Assembly (NCBI GenBank): GCA_022510815.1
Contig: JAFLST010000009.1
Coordinates: forward strand, 13,465-71,534
Source of the DNA: Christensenellaceae bacterium
GTDB taxonomy: Bacteria; Bacillota; Clostridia; Christensenellales; Aristaeellaceae
DNA: 58,070 nt
Direction of reading: 5' to 3'
The position numbers were made by a program, and so were the translations under genes. The notes below the pieces were generated by a model that had not been told where the DNA came from, made no database searches, and saw nothing but the letters and a program-made list of their open reading frames with translations. Shown here one piece after another: positions 25,817-34,907 of this stretch (its first letter is position 1; each line of letters begins with the position of its first letter).

Positions 25817-25862
25817 ATACTACTGAAGTAGTATTGACAAAGGTTTACTACTGTGGTAGTAT
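25817..25862 (+). promoter_or_regulatory. blaI-type promoter with two palindromic operators
   Basis: TTGACA (25834-25839), a 17-bp spacer and TAGTAT (25857-25862) form the promoter. Operator 1 (25817-25834) is ATACTACT-GA-AGTAGTAT; operator 2 (25846-25861) is TACTAC-TGTG-GTAGTA. Their centres are 28 bp apart. They cover the start of the -35 box and the -10 box and share the TACTAC/GTAGTA half-sites known from BlaI/MecI operators, so autorepression is strongly suggested. Confidence 0.8.
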
Positions 25863-25907
25863 AAAGGCGTCATGACAGGGCGGCCGCCCAAATAGGAGTG
25901 GATATCC

Positions 25908-26270
25908 TTGAAGCTGTACGATTCCGAACTCAAGATCATGGACGTGCTCTGGCGCAGGGGAGACACCCCGGCGCGGGAGATCGCGTCCGAGCTGAAGCAA
26001 ACCGTTGGCTGGAACGTCAACACGACCTATACCCTCATCAAGCGCTGCATTGCCAAGGAAGCCATTAAGCGGCAGGAGCCGGGCTTTGTGTGCTGCGCGC
26101 TGGTGAGTCAGGAAACGGTTCAGCAGGAAGAAACGCAGGAGCTGATCGACCGGGTCTTTGCCGGGTCTGCGGATAAGCTGTTCGCCGCGCTGGTAGGTGG
26201 CAGGCAGGTAAGCGCTGAAACGCTGCGCAGGCTGCGCGACATGCTTTCCGACATGGAAGACGACGCCTGA
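25908..26270 (+). CDS. BlaI/MecI/CopY family repressor
   Basis: A 120-residue winged-helix repressor that matches BlaI/MecI: ELKIMDVLWRRGDTPAREI, the recognition helix WNVNTTYTLIKRCIAK, and a C-terminal dimerisation helix. In the known systems a cognate M56 membrane protease inactivates the repressor. It starts with TTG 25908, supported by AGGAGTG at 25894-25900. It is followed 13 bp later by an M56 protease gene. Its targets here are at least its own promoter. No beta-lactamase or copper ATPase gene is adjacent, so the regulated output is unknown. Confidence 0.88.
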   Translation: MKLYDSELKIMDVLWRRGDTPAREIASELKQTVGWNVNTTYTLIKRCIAKEAIKRQEPGFVCCALVSQETVQQEETQELIDRVFAGSADKLFAALVGGRQVSAETLRRLRDMLSDMEDDA

Positions 26271-26283
26271 AAGGGGTGTTCCT

Positions 26284-28692
26284 GTGCTTTCATTATGGCA
26301 AATGAGCCTGAGCGTGGGCGCTGTGATCCTTCTGACGGCCCTGCTGCGCCGGTGGGCGGCGGATCGGCTGCCCCGGCGCATGTATGTCGCCCTGTGGGAT
26401 ATCGCGCTGCTGGCGGGTCTCATTCCCTTCCGCGTGCCGTGGGAGGCTCTTTCCCGGCTCGTTCAGAGCATGAAGGCCGCGGTCACGCGATCCGGCGGCG
26501 CTGTGTTGAGTCTGCCCTTGCAGACGATCCCCCGGCTGCAGGACACGGGACGCACCGTATCCGAGGCCGTGACGGCGGCGATCCCGCTTGAAGCGCCTCT
26601 GCTTTCCGGCACGGGCGTCCGGGAGAGCCTGACGCAGGTGACGCAGCCCCTGATGGAGGCTGTCGGTTCCGCGCCTGACTGGCTGTGGCATGCCCTCGGC
26701 ACGGTCTGGGCCCTTGGCGCGATTCTGCTGGTCGCTGTGATTGCGTGCCGCTGGGCATCGTGTCTCCGGGTCTTTTCGGAGGCCCTGCCCTGCGGAGATC
26801 AGCGTGTGGCCGCTTTCCTGCGGGAGCATCCCCTGCGCCGCTGGATCAGGGTGCGCGTGTCGGCCCGTGTCAGCTCGCCGCTGTCCTATGGGCTGCTGCG
26901 GCCAGTCATCCTTCTGCCTGCCGCGATGGCTGGCACGGACGACCGGGCGCTGACCCATGTGCTGACCCACGAATTCATGCACATCCGCGCGTGGGATATA
27001 CTGCGCAAGCGGGCGCTGCTCCTTGTGCTCTGCCTGCACTGGTTCAATCCTCTTGTCTGGGTGATGATTCGCCTGTGCAACCGGGATATGGAGCTGATGT
27101 GCGACGAGCGCGTGGTGCGCCGTCTCGGCGGGCGCAAGGCCTACTGCATGACGCTTCTGGACATGGAAGCGGAACGTTCCAGACTGACCATGGGAACCTG
27201 CTTCAGCGTGACTGGCATCGAAGAAAGGATTAAGGTCATGAAGAACAGGAAACATCAGGGTATTCTTTCCATCGCGCTGGCTTTCGCGATTTTCCTCGGC
27301 GCGGCGGCGGGCGCGATGATCGGCATGCCTCTGGCGGGCGCGGAGAAGGGCTCGCCGCGGCTGGGCTTCTCGCGGGAAACGTGGGAAGCCAGCTATGCCA
27401 AGTATGAAATCTACGGTCTGGGCTACGACGAAGAGAACGGCACCATCACCTACAACGGTCAGGTTGTGCGCTACTTTGAGGACATGTGGCCCGTCGACGA
27501 GCAGGGAAAGGCCGGGGCGTGCTTCATCTACGAGGGCGGCACGGTCGACGTGTACGGCGTGCGGGAATTCCCGGAGTTCATTCAGCGCAATCCGGATGGC
27601 TCCTTTGACCCCAGCGGCATCCTGATCGGGCTGCGGGAGGCCACCAAGGAGGAATTTGACGAGCGCACGGCCCGGCAGAAAGCGTATATGACGATCGACA
27701 CGGCAACGGCGATCGAATATGCATATCAGGTCGTGGATACGGCAGTCCCCGGCAGCAATACGCAGGCTGTCGCGGCAGACAAGCTTGCCATCGAATGGTG
27801 GACGGCGGAAGAATATCGCGAGTGGATGGAAGAGGAACGCACCGCCCTGCAGGAGCTCGTCGACGAACAGGCCCGCACATGGACGCCCTCGAGAGGCTGG
27901 TTCACATGGACGCAGGAGCTGGCGGACGAGGCCATGGCGCGGTATGAGGAGACTCTGCGCGAAATCGAGCAGGGGAACTTCGTCTCCAAGACGATTAACG
28001 GTGAGGAAGCCAACATGGTGCTCGTGCAGGGCCTGGGCAACATCGCCTATTCCTTCGCCGTGCAGGATACGGTTGAAGGAAGCGGGATTCCATCCGCGGA
28101 GCTGTCGAGCGATGACAGTGTGGCGAAGGATACGGAAACCAGCATTGTCTATGCCAGCCACGTTGCCGGCGCGTCGACATACGGGCAGGAGCTGGATCTT
28201 GGAAGCGCTGTGGAGGGGCAGGTTGTCCTCGTTGCGGTAGGCCCGGGCGACGAATGGCGGTACACGCCGGAAGAATGGGCCATGATTCAGGAGCTGGTCG
28301 ATGCGGGACTCGTTCAGTGGAGCGTCCCGACGACGTCTGAGCAGGGGCGGGAAACGGCCTTTGTCGCATCATCCCATCTGACCACGCTCGCGGAGACATG
28401 GCGCGAGACCATTGCGCCCTATGCGCCTTTTGGCCTGTCCTGTGAGGTGGACTCCGCGACGGAGCGGGCCCGCCTGTATTGGAACGGACGGGAGATTCGC
28501 GGCGTGTTCGACCCAGAGCGCGGCATGTGGATCACCGAGCATACGGGCAACAGCTACTATCCGGAAGGAGCCAAGGAGCTGATCGCTGTGTACGCAGACG
28601 GCCAGCTTGTCGGGCTTCGCGAGGCCAACGCGGAAGAGAGCGCTGTCTGGGACGCGCTGCGTGAGGAAAACGCGAAGAGCCGCGGAAACTGA
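26284..28692 (+). CDS. BlaR1/MecR1-like M56 membrane protease with an unusual C-terminal sensor region
   Basis: An 802-residue protein. The first 330 residues contain about four membrane helices and a gluzincin protease domain with the zinc motif HEFMH (near residue 230) and a downstream MCDERVV glutamate, as in BlaR1. After another membrane segment (about 328-350) there are some 450 extracytoplasmic residues that do not show penicillin-binding motifs (no SxxK-SxN-KTG set). This region contains two related modules, each with a TYNGQ or LYWNGRE strand, a later GLREA motif and a charged helix. It starts at GTG 26284, just after the BlaI-like gene, which it presumably cleaves or signals to. The inducer is unknown. 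Confidence 0.82.
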   Translation: MLSLWQMSLSVGAVILLTALLRRWAADRLPRRMYVALWDIALLAGLIPFRVPWEALSRLVQSMKAAVTRSGGAVLSLPLQTIPRLQDTGRTVSEAVTAAIPLEAPLLSGTGVRESLTQVTQPLMEAVGSAPDWLWHALGTVWALGAILLVAVIACRWASCLRVFSEALPCGDQRVAAFLREHPLRRWIRVRVSARVSSPLSYGLLRPVILLPAAMAGTDDRALTHVLTHEFMHIRAWDILRKRALLLVLCLHWFNPLVWVMIRLCNRDMELMCDERVVRRLGGRKAYCMTLLDMEAERSRLTMGTCFSVTGIEERIKVMKNRKHQGILSIALAFAIFLGAAAGAMIGMPLAGAEKGSPRLGFSRETWEASYAKYEIYGLGYDEENGTITYNGQVVRYFEDMWPVDEQGKAGACFIYEGGTVDVYGVREFPEFIQRNPDGSFDPSGILIGLREATKEEFDERTARQKAYMTIDTATAIEYAYQVVDTAVPGSNTQAVAADKLAIEWWTAEEYREWMEEERTALQELVDEQARTWTPSRGWFTWTQELADEAMARYEETLREIEQGNFVSKTINGEEANMVLVQGLGNIAYSFAVQDTVEGSGIPSAELSSDDSVAKDTETSIVYASHVAGASTYGQELDLGSAVEGQVVLVAVGPGDEWRYTPEEWAMIQELVDAGLVQWSVPTTSEQGRETAFVASSHLTTLAETWRETIAPYAPFGLSCEVDSATERARLYWNGREIRGVFDPERGMWITEHTGNSYYPEGAKELIAVYADGQLVGLREANAEESAVWDALREENAKSRGN

Positions 28693-28714
28693 CCGACAGA
28701 AAATCATACGAAAG

Positions 28715-28754
28715 AGCCCGGAGGACAGGCCAAATCAGGCGCCTCCGGGCTTTT
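28715..28754 (+). terminator. Terminator of the BlaI/M56 operon
   Basis: AGCCCGGAGG pairs with CCTCCGGGCT, followed by TTTT. Confidence 0.75.
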
Positions 28755-28822
28755 GATCTCCGGCGCAGCTGCCTGTCTCGGGCGGCTGGCGCTCTTTTTT
28801 CTGCGCAGAGGCCAACAAGTGC

Positions 28823-28851
28823 TTGCAAGGATTGGCAAAATTCCATATAAT
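28823..28851 (+). promoter_or_regulatory. Promoter of the Cache-GGDEF-EAL gene
   Basis: TTGCAA (28823-28828), a 17-bp spacer and TATAAT (28846-28851). About 145 bp of leader follow, in which I see no recognised riboswitch. Confidence 0.65.
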
Positions 28852-28996
28852 ATATATGTCAGAAATAGTGTAAACGCGAATTGATTCGTTATGCAGCGAC
28901 GGAACGCCGGCACGGCATCGTTGAACATCGGATAGGTGAAGGATGTTTCCGTTTTATCGGCGGGAGTTGAAATCTGAACGCTTAGGGGGATGGCCC

Positions 28997-31900
28997 GTGG
29001 CGAGTGCCGTAAATACGCCGCCTAAAAAGGCGAGACTGAAAGTCAAGATGGGGACGCGCATGTCGATCCCCATCCTGCTGGTGGTAATCTTCCAGCTTAT
29101 TACGTTCGTCGCGGTTTTGGTTTTCGGCGGTGAGTTCCGCAACATCAGGGAGTATGCTTATAACACGCTGGTGGAAAAGACGGAGAACCGCTGCATCTAT
29201 ATCCGGGATGAGCTGCAGGAGAGGCAGATTCTCGTGCAGGAATACGTCGGGCAGATCGACAGCATGGTGGCCGGAATCCTGGAGGAGCGCGGCGCGTCCA
29301 TCGCCGATCTGCAGACGGACAAGGATCTGAACCGCAGCATCGTGGAATCCTCGGTGAGCCTGATCTCGGGGCTGCTGCGGCGCTCCATGGCGAACGACGC
29401 TTACCTCATTCTGGAGACCGGCGATTTGTATGCGGATGAAGGCAAGAGCAACGCCAAGGCCGCCCTGTACCTGCGGAATGTGGATCCGAATTCAGGCTCG
29501 GATAACGGAGAGCTGCTGATGGAGGTCGGATACACGACCATCGTTCAGAACTATGGCATCACCCGGCATTCCGGCTGGTCAATGTATTTCACGCCGGACC
29601 CGGAAGACATGGAGAACTTCGGTTTTTATTATACAACCCTTCAGACGGCGCGGGAAAACAGCGGCCTCTCGCAGAACGCTCTCGGCTATTGGAGCGGTTT
29701 TTCCAAGCCCTCGTCCATGATCACGCCGAGCATGAAATACACCCTGCCGCTCATCGCGCAGGACGGGACGGTTTACGGCGTTCTCGGCGTCGGAATGACG
29801 GAAAGCAATGTCTTGTCCAACATTCCTTCCTATGACTTTTTGAACGAGACGGCCTGCTATGTGCTGGGCCACAGCGTCGTCAGCAACACCTTCGACATCA
29901 TGTGCTACTCCGGCTCTTCCTATGGCGTTCTTCTTGGCAGGGCCGATAAGCTGCACATCCGCGACAAAGCGGAGGAAGGCATCTATGACTTTGACATGGT
30001 CACGGATGTTGATCTGGTGGGCAGCGTGCAGTATATGGACATGTACGGCGCGAGCAGTCCCTACGCGGATGAGGGGTGGGCGCTGATCTCTGTCGCGGAC
30101 AGGTCGAGCGTGCTGCGGCCGGTGAATTTCCTGCGGGAGATGCTGGCGCTTTCCGCGGTGCTGTCGCTGGCTGTGGCCGCGATTGTGGCGGTGCTGAGCT
30201 GCACCGGGCTCATCAGGCCGATCTCCGAGGCGAGCAAGCTGATGAAGGCTAAGCGGAAGTATCATGAGGTTATCCGTTTCCGGCCGTCCAACATCTACGA
30301 GATCGACGAGATGATGGACGCCATCACGCAGCTCCAGATCAACGTGCAGAACTTCTCCTCGCAGGTCTCCAAGATGATCAGCATCGCCGATGTGGGTCTG
30401 GGCACGTTCATGTACGACCGCACGGACGACAGCGTCTTTATCGGGCAGAGCCTGATCAAGATTCTCAATCTCGAGCTGCCGCAGGATGAGGACGCCGTGA
30501 TGGGCCGGGAGGAGTTCCTGAACCATATCAGTCATCAGGAGATTCGCTCGGTGATCTCGGTGGGCCTCAAGATTGCCCAGAGCAAAGCGCCGGAAGACTA
30601 CAGCGAAGTGTACAAGATCAACCAGCCGGACGGCGACGCGACTTGGCTGCGCGTGGGCTATACCTATTCGCCGGGTTCGGCCATCGGTATCGTGCAGGAC
30701 ATTACCGAGACCGTGCTGGAAAAGGAGCGCATCGAGTACGAGCGGGACTATGACAGCCTGACGGGCCTGATGAACCGTCACGCCTACTATCGGCGCATTG
30801 AGGATCTGTTCCGCGACAAGAGCAAGCTTGGCATTACCGCCTTTGTCATGACCGACTTGGATCACCTTAAATATGTGAACGATACCTACGGTCACGACTT
30901 CGGCGACGATTATATCAAAACGGCGGCGACCATCCTCGAGAAGTTCCAGAATTACGGCGGCATTGTTGCCCGCATTTCCGGCGACGAATTCAATGTCTGC
31001 CTGCCGGGTTTCGCTTCCAAGGAGGAGGCGCGGGAAGTGATCGCTCAGGTGCGCGCCGAGCTGCTGCAGGGCAGCTGCCTTCTGGCGGACGGCACGCATT
31101 TCCGGGTTCGCGCCAGCATGGGCGTCTCGTGGTACCCGGATGACGCCGCGAGCTATGAGCTGCTGATGAAATACGCCGACTTCGCGATGTACACCATCAA
31201 GCACTCCACCAAGGGCGAGATCGCGGAATTTGACATGGGCTCTTATACCATGGATTCCGTTCTCCTCACCGGCGTGGAGGAGCTGAACCGCGTCATTGAG
31301 GATCGCAGCGTCCGGTACGCGTTCCAGAGCATCATCTCCGCGAAGACAGGCAAGGTGTACGGCTACGAAGCGCTGATGCGCGTGCAGTCGAAGATTTTCC
31401 AGTCCCCGCTGGAGCTGCTGAGAACCGCGAAAACAAGCGCCAAGCTCTATGAGATCGAGCGCCTGACATGGTCGAGGTCGCTGGAGGACTTCCAGAATTT
31501 GATCGACGCCGGGCATATCGAGGATGGCGCGCACATCTTCATCAACTCCATCGCCAACTGCAGGCTGGAGGACGGCGATATCGAGCTCATCGAGACGACC
31601 CACGCGAATCTGCTGGGGCAGGTGGTGCTGGAGGTGCTGGAGAGCGAGAAGACAAGCGAAGCCTTCGCTGCCCATAAGCGGTTTTATGTGAAGAAGTGGA
31701 ACGCCCAGATCGCCCTTGATGACTTCGGCGCGGGCTACAACAGCGAATACGCGCTGCTGTCCGTCCAGCCGAACATCGTCAAGATCGACCGCTCCATCAT
31801 AAACGGCTGCGATAAGGACGCCAGCCGGCGCATGCTCATCAGCAATCTGGTCCGGCTCGCCCGGTCGAAGGAGATTCTCGTGCTGGCTGAGGGCGTGGAG

Positions 31901-32068
31901 ACGGAGTCGGAGATGAAGACCGTCATCTCCTGCGGCGTTGATCTCCTGCAGGGCTACTATCTGGCCTATCCGCTGTTTGAGCCTCAGCCGATCGCGCCGG
32001 ACATCACGGAAATGATCCGTGATCTGGCAGCTTCCTGCAGCATGACACAGGATTCCGCAAAAGCATAA
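28997..32068 (+). CDS. Membrane GGDEF-EAL cyclic-di-GMP enzyme with extracytoplasmic sensor and PAS domain
   Basis: A 1023-residue receptor. Two membrane helices (about residues 22-44 and 375-400) enclose a large extracytoplasmic dCache-like region. Inside the cell come a HAMP-like linker, a PAS domain, GGDEF (DLDHLKYVND; active-site motif SGDEF near 661) and EAL (YEALMR near 789, INSIAN, LEVLES, LDDFGAGYN, VKIDRS, LAEGVE, LQGYY). All EAL metal-binding residues seem present. SGDEF is a common active variant; no RxxD inhibitory site is seen. GTG 28997 follows AGGGGGAT; an ATG at 28943 is the alternative. The next gene, 18 bp downstream, encodes a sugar-binding lipoprotein that may feed its sensor. 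Confidence 0.88.
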   Translation: MASAVNTPPKKARLKVKMGTRMSIPILLVVIFQLITFVAVLVFGGEFRNIREYAYNTLVEKTENRCIYIRDELQERQILVQEYVGQIDSMVAGILEERGASIADLQTDKDLNRSIVESSVSLISGLLRRSMANDAYLILETGDLYADEGKSNAKAALYLRNVDPNSGSDNGELLMEVGYTTIVQNYGITRHSGWSMYFTPDPEDMENFGFYYTTLQTARENSGLSQNALGYWSGFSKPSSMITPSMKYTLPLIAQDGTVYGVLGVGMTESNVLSNIPSYDFLNETACYVLGHSVVSNTFDIMCYSGSSYGVLLGRADKLHIRDKAEEGIYDFDMVTDVDLVGSVQYMDMYGASSPYADEGWALISVADRSSVLRPVNFLREMLALSAVLSLAVAAIVAVLSCTGLIRPISEASKLMKAKRKYHEVIRFRPSNIYEIDEMMDAITQLQINVQNFSSQVSKMISIADVGLGTFMYDRTDDSVFIGQSLIKILNLELPQDEDAVMGREEFLNHISHQEIRSVISVGLKIAQSKAPEDYSEVYKINQPDGDATWLRVGYTYSPGSAIGIVQDITETVLEKERIEYERDYDSLTGLMNRHAYYRRIEDLFRDKSKLGITAFVMTDLDHLKYVNDTYGHDFGDDYIKTAATILEKFQNYGGIVARISGDEFNVCLPGFASKEEAREVIAQVRAELLQGSCLLADGTHFRVRASMGVSWYPDDAASYELLMKYADFAMYTIKHSTKGEIAEFDMGSYTMDSVLLTGVEELNRVIEDRSVRYAFQSIISAKTGKVYGYEALMRVQSKIFQSPLELLRTAKTSAKLYEIERLTWSRSLEDFQNLIDAGHIEDGAHIFINSIANCRLEDGDIELIETTHANLLGQVVLEVLESEKTSEAFAAHKRFYVKKWNAQIALDDFGAGYNSEYALLSVQPNIVKIDRSIINGCDKDASRRMLISNLVRLARSKEILVLAEGVETESEMKTVISCGVDLLQGYYLAYPLFEPQPIAPDITEMIRDLAASCSMTQDSAKA

Positions 32069-32086
32069 AATATAGGAGGAGTCACA

Positions 32087-33067
32087 ATGAAGAAGCTCAT
32101 TTCCCTGTTGCTGGTGGCAGCGCTGTGCCTGACGCTGACGGCCTGCAGCGACAACAACAGCAACGCAAAGAAGACCAAGAACGACCGGCTGGTCATCGGC
32201 TTTGCCCAGATCGGACATGAAGCCGGATGGCGCGACGCGGAGACCGCGGACATCCAGTGGTACGCCGCCCGGCGCACCGACACGATCGAGCTGCACTTCG
32301 CCGACGCGCAGGGGCAGCAGGAGAATCAGATCAAGGCCATCCGCGGCTTCATCGACATGGGCGTTGACGTGATCGCGTTCCCGCCGCTGGTCGAGACCGG
32401 CTGGGAGGAAGTCCTGACCGAGTGCAAGAATGCCGGAATCCCGGTCATTCTGGTCGACCGCGGCGTTGACGACAGCATTGATGACAGCCTGTACACCACC
32501 ATGATCGCCTCCGACCATGTCTGGGCGGGCGAGCAGGCCGCTATCGTGATGGAAAACCTGCTGGGCGGCAGCGGCGTTGTCGTCGAGCTGGAGGGTACCG
32601 TGGGCGCGTCGGCGGCGGTTCAGCGCAAGCAGGGCTTTGACAGCTACATGGCCGCCAACTGCCCGGGCATCGAGATCGTCGCGTCGGAGTCCGGCGACTT
32701 CACCCTCGACATGGGCAAGGAGGTCATGGCGTCCCTTCTTGCGGCCTATGACAGCATCGCGGGCGTTTTCTGCCACAATGACGAGATGGCCATGGGCGCG
32801 ATCGAAGCCATCAAGGAAGCCGGACTCAAGCCCGGCGAGGATATCAAGATCGTCAGCGTCGACGGCGTCAAAGGCGCCTTCGAGGCCATTCTGGCGGGCG
32901 AGCTGAACTGCACCGTGGAGTGCACCCCGATTCTGGCCCAGCAGATCTTTGACACCGCCGCAGCCCTGAAGGCCGGTGAGACCGTCGAGAAGTGGATCAT
33001 GTCCGACGACGGCGTTTACACCGCTGACAAGGTCACGCAGGAGCTCGTGGATAACCGCGCTTACTGA
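32087..33067 (+). CDS. Orphan sugar-binding lipoprotein, YtfQ (galactofuranose-binding) type
   Basis: A 326-residue lipoprotein with lipobox LTAC (C20). The mature part follows E. coli YtfQ closely: IGFAQIGHEAGWR, DAQGQQENQIKAIRGF, VVELEGTVGASAAVQRKQGF and SGDFTLDMGKEVM. YtfQ binds galactofuranose or galactopyranose for an ABC importer. No ATPase or permease gene is adjacent, so it may serve a transporter elsewhere or act as a ligand-binding partner of the Cache-GGDEF-EAL receptor encoded 18 bp upstream in the same transcript. The latter is inference from gene order. The start follows AGGAGG. Confidence 0.87.
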   Translation: MKKLISLLLVAALCLTLTACSDNNSNAKKTKNDRLVIGFAQIGHEAGWRDAETADIQWYAARRTDTIELHFADAQGQQENQIKAIRGFIDMGVDVIAFPPLVETGWEEVLTECKNAGIPVILVDRGVDDSIDDSLYTTMIASDHVWAGEQAAIVMENLLGGSGVVVELEGTVGASAAVQRKQGFDSYMAANCPGIEIVASESGDFTLDMGKEVMASLLAAYDSIAGVFCHNDEMAMGAIEAIKEAGLKPGEDIKIVSVDGVKGAFEAILAGELNCTVECTPILAQQIFDTAAALKAGETVEKWIMSDDGVYTADKVTQELVDNRAY

Positions 33068-33083
33068 GATCATCGCATGATAA

Positions 33084-33115
33084 AAGACCGCCGGCTTTTG
33101 CCGACGGTCTTTTTG
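33084..33115. terminator. Bidirectional terminator
   Basis: AGACCGCCGGC pairs with GCCGACGGTCT (one mismatch) with T runs on both strands, between the YtfQ-like gene and the convergent flavodoxin gene. Confidence 0.75.
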
Positions 33116-33712
33116 TTAATCCTTGTTGACTCCGAGGGGAAGCTCGTTGATCCATTCGACCACGGCGCGCCGGGCAGCGCTGGAAGGGAACCGCATGCCG
33201 TCCAGCCAATGGGTGGAGCTGGGAACATAGCGGTGAAGATCGGTCGCGCTGGAGCCCATGCCGGTTCGGCTGGAAGTGCAGAAGGGGATGATGGTCTTGT
33301 TTGCAAAGTCGTAGCTTTCCAGGAAGGTGCAGATGATCTTGGGCGCGTCTCCCCACCAGATCGGATAGCCGAGGAAAACGATGTCGTAGTCCTCCATGTT
33401 CTCCACCGGAACCGAGATGGCCGGGCGGGCAGCCTCGTCATACTGCTCCTCGGCGATTCTGCCGGAGGAATTGTCGGCCTCCAGCTCGGCGCTGGTGTAA
33501 GGCACCTCCGGCACGATCTCATAGAGGTTGCCATTCAGGATATCCGCAATGTGCTCGGCGACCTTTCCCGTGTTGCCTGTGCAGGAGAAGTAAGCCACCA
33601 GAATTTTGCTGTCCGGGCCGCCAATGAGCGCGGCGCTCTTTGACTGGCCCGAGCAGGCCGTCAGCGTGAAGACCAGACACAGGACGAAAAGGAGCGCAGA
33701 GATTCGTTTCAA
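33116..33712 (-). CDS. Flavodoxin-domain lipoprotein
   Basis: A 198-residue protein with lipobox LTAC (C20) followed by a flavodoxin fold: FMN phosphate loop YFSCTGNTGKVAEHIA and the second FMN loop GYPIWWGDAP. Secreted flavodoxin-like proteins of clostridia are thought to take part in extracytoplasmic electron transfer. TTG 33712 is chosen because GGAGGT lies 7 bp upstream and the lipoprotein signal starts there; the longer frame to 33778 adds a non-signal leader. It is monocistronic. Confidence 0.85.
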   Translation of the reverse strand: MKRISALLFVLCLVFTLTACSGQSKSAALIGGPDSKILVAYFSCTGNTGKVAEHIADILNGNLYEIVPEVPYTSAELEADNSSGRIAEEQYDEAARPAISVPVENMEDYDIVFLGYPIWWGDAPKIICTFLESYDFANKTIIPFCTSSRTGMGSSATDLHRYVPSSTHWLDGMRFPSSAARRAVVEWINELPLGVNKD

Positions 33713-33812
33713 AGCGGAAACCTCCCTGTATGCATAAGACGAAAAGCGGATATTCAACCTTCGCCCATAGTATACCATTGCGCCCTGATCCCTGTCAAAT
33801 GGTCGGGTTTGC

Positions 33813-34907
33813 TTATCTGTCCTGCACTTCGAGCGTGATGTTGCCGCTGGTGGTCTTCACCTCGCACTTGCCGCCGGAGGACGTATCCGGCACGCGGATT
33901 CTGCCGCTGGCGGTGCTGGCGGCGAACACCTTTTCTGTGAGCAGGGTGCCGTTCACGTTGCCGCTGACGGTCTTGAGCCACAGGGAGGCGGCGTCGCAGC
34001 GGATGAGCGTCAGATTGCCGCTGACGGTCTCCATGCGGATGCTTTCCGAGGCGATCAGGTCGGAAAGCGCTGCGTCGCCGCTGGTGGAGTGGATTTCCGC
34101 GCTCTGGCAAGTGACGCTGCTGAGCTTCTGCCAGCCGCTGATGGTTCTGCAGGAGAATGTTCCGCTCGCCTTGAGCGAATCCACGGTCACGTCGCCGCTG
34201 GTGGCATAGATCTCGGCGCTTTGGCAGCTCACTTGGCTGATACGCTGCACTCCGCTGATGGTCTTGGCGTAGAAAGCCGCGCCTACGCTGACCGAAGCCA
34301 CCTTCACATCGCCGCTGGTGGACTGCGCCGTCAGGTTTTGGGGGTCTGTTCCGCTCACCTCGACGTTGCCGCTGACGCTCTTGACGGACAGGTCGCCCGA
34401 CACCGCCGCCGCAAAGCGGATATCTCCGCTGGCGCTGTCCACATCTGCCCGAGTGAAGGAGAAGTCGCTCGGCACGTCCACAGTGCCGGAGGCTGTCCGG
34501 ACGGCAAGGGTGTCATACGCGCGATCCGGCAGGTAGATCAGCACCTGGATGGGGCGGGTAATGTTCCAGTAAAAGCCGATATGCTCATACCATTTGCGGT
34601 TGTCGACGCTTCTGATCGTCAGCGTGCCGTTTTCCACCGCAACGGTGTGGGTGATCTTGTCGGTCTCGTTGCACACCACCTTGCAGGCGCCATTCTCAGA
34701 GGGGAGTAGCTGAACGTCGCATTCAGCGCCGCTCACCGAGATGCCCGTGAAGGCCTGCGCGGGCGTGTAAGTGTTGGTGACGGGTTCCATGGTGCTCATT
34801 TCAAAGAAGTTGAAATCCATCGCCGCCAGCGCGACGAAGCTGATGAGAAGCCCTGCCGCCACGCAGGCAGCAGCCGCGAGCAGTATTTTTTTCTTTCCGG
34901 CCCTCAC
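33813..34907 (-). CDS. DUF4097 family beta-repeat protein
   Basis: A 364-residue protein with one N-terminal membrane helix (about residues 8-30) and a long extracytoplasmic region of DUF4097 beta-solenoid repeats. TSGDV, VSGNV and TISG motifs recur throughout, giving a visible periodicity in the DNA too. Homologues follow PadR and HAAS genes in many Firmicutes and are linked to envelope stress. The GTG start at 34907 overlaps the stop of the HAAS gene by 4 bp (GTGA). Confidence 0.8.
   Translation of the reverse strand: MRAGKKKILLAAAACVAAGLLISFVALAAMDFNFFEMSTMEPVTNTYTPAQAFTGISVSGAECDVQLLPSENGACKVVCNETDKITHTVAVENGTLTIRSVDNRKWYEHIGFYWNITRPIQVLIYLPDRAYDTLAVRTASGTVDVPSDFSFTRADVDSASGDIRFAAAVSGDLSVKSVSGNVEVSGTDPQNLTAQSTSGDVKVASVSVGAAFYAKTISGVQRISQVSCQSAEIYATSGDVTVDSLKASGTFSCRTISGWQKLSSVTCQSAEIHSTSGDAALSDLIASESIRMETVSGNLTLIRCDAASLWLKTVSGNVNGTLLTEKVFAASTASGRIRVPDTSSGGKCEVKTTSGNITLEVQDR

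Noticed and set aside
28852-28996. Cyclic-di-GMP riboswitch in the leader of the GGDEF-EAL gene or of the 7TM-EAL gene
   Set aside because: I could not find the conserved cores of GEMM-I or GEMM-II in either leader.
29579-33073. A 1164-codon open frame on the minus strand opposite the Cache-GGDEF-EAL and YtfQ-like genes
   Set aside because: It is the shadow of GC-rich coding sequence. The opposite strand encodes clear domains, and this frame shows no recognisable motif or ribosome site. The same holds for other long antisense frames such as those opposite the glycan, rhamnosidase and M56 genes.
33813-34900. Regularly spaced GCCGCTGGTGG-like DNA motifs as a repeat array
   Set aside because: They encode the TSG/VSG turns of the DUF4097 beta repeats and have no independent repeat structure.
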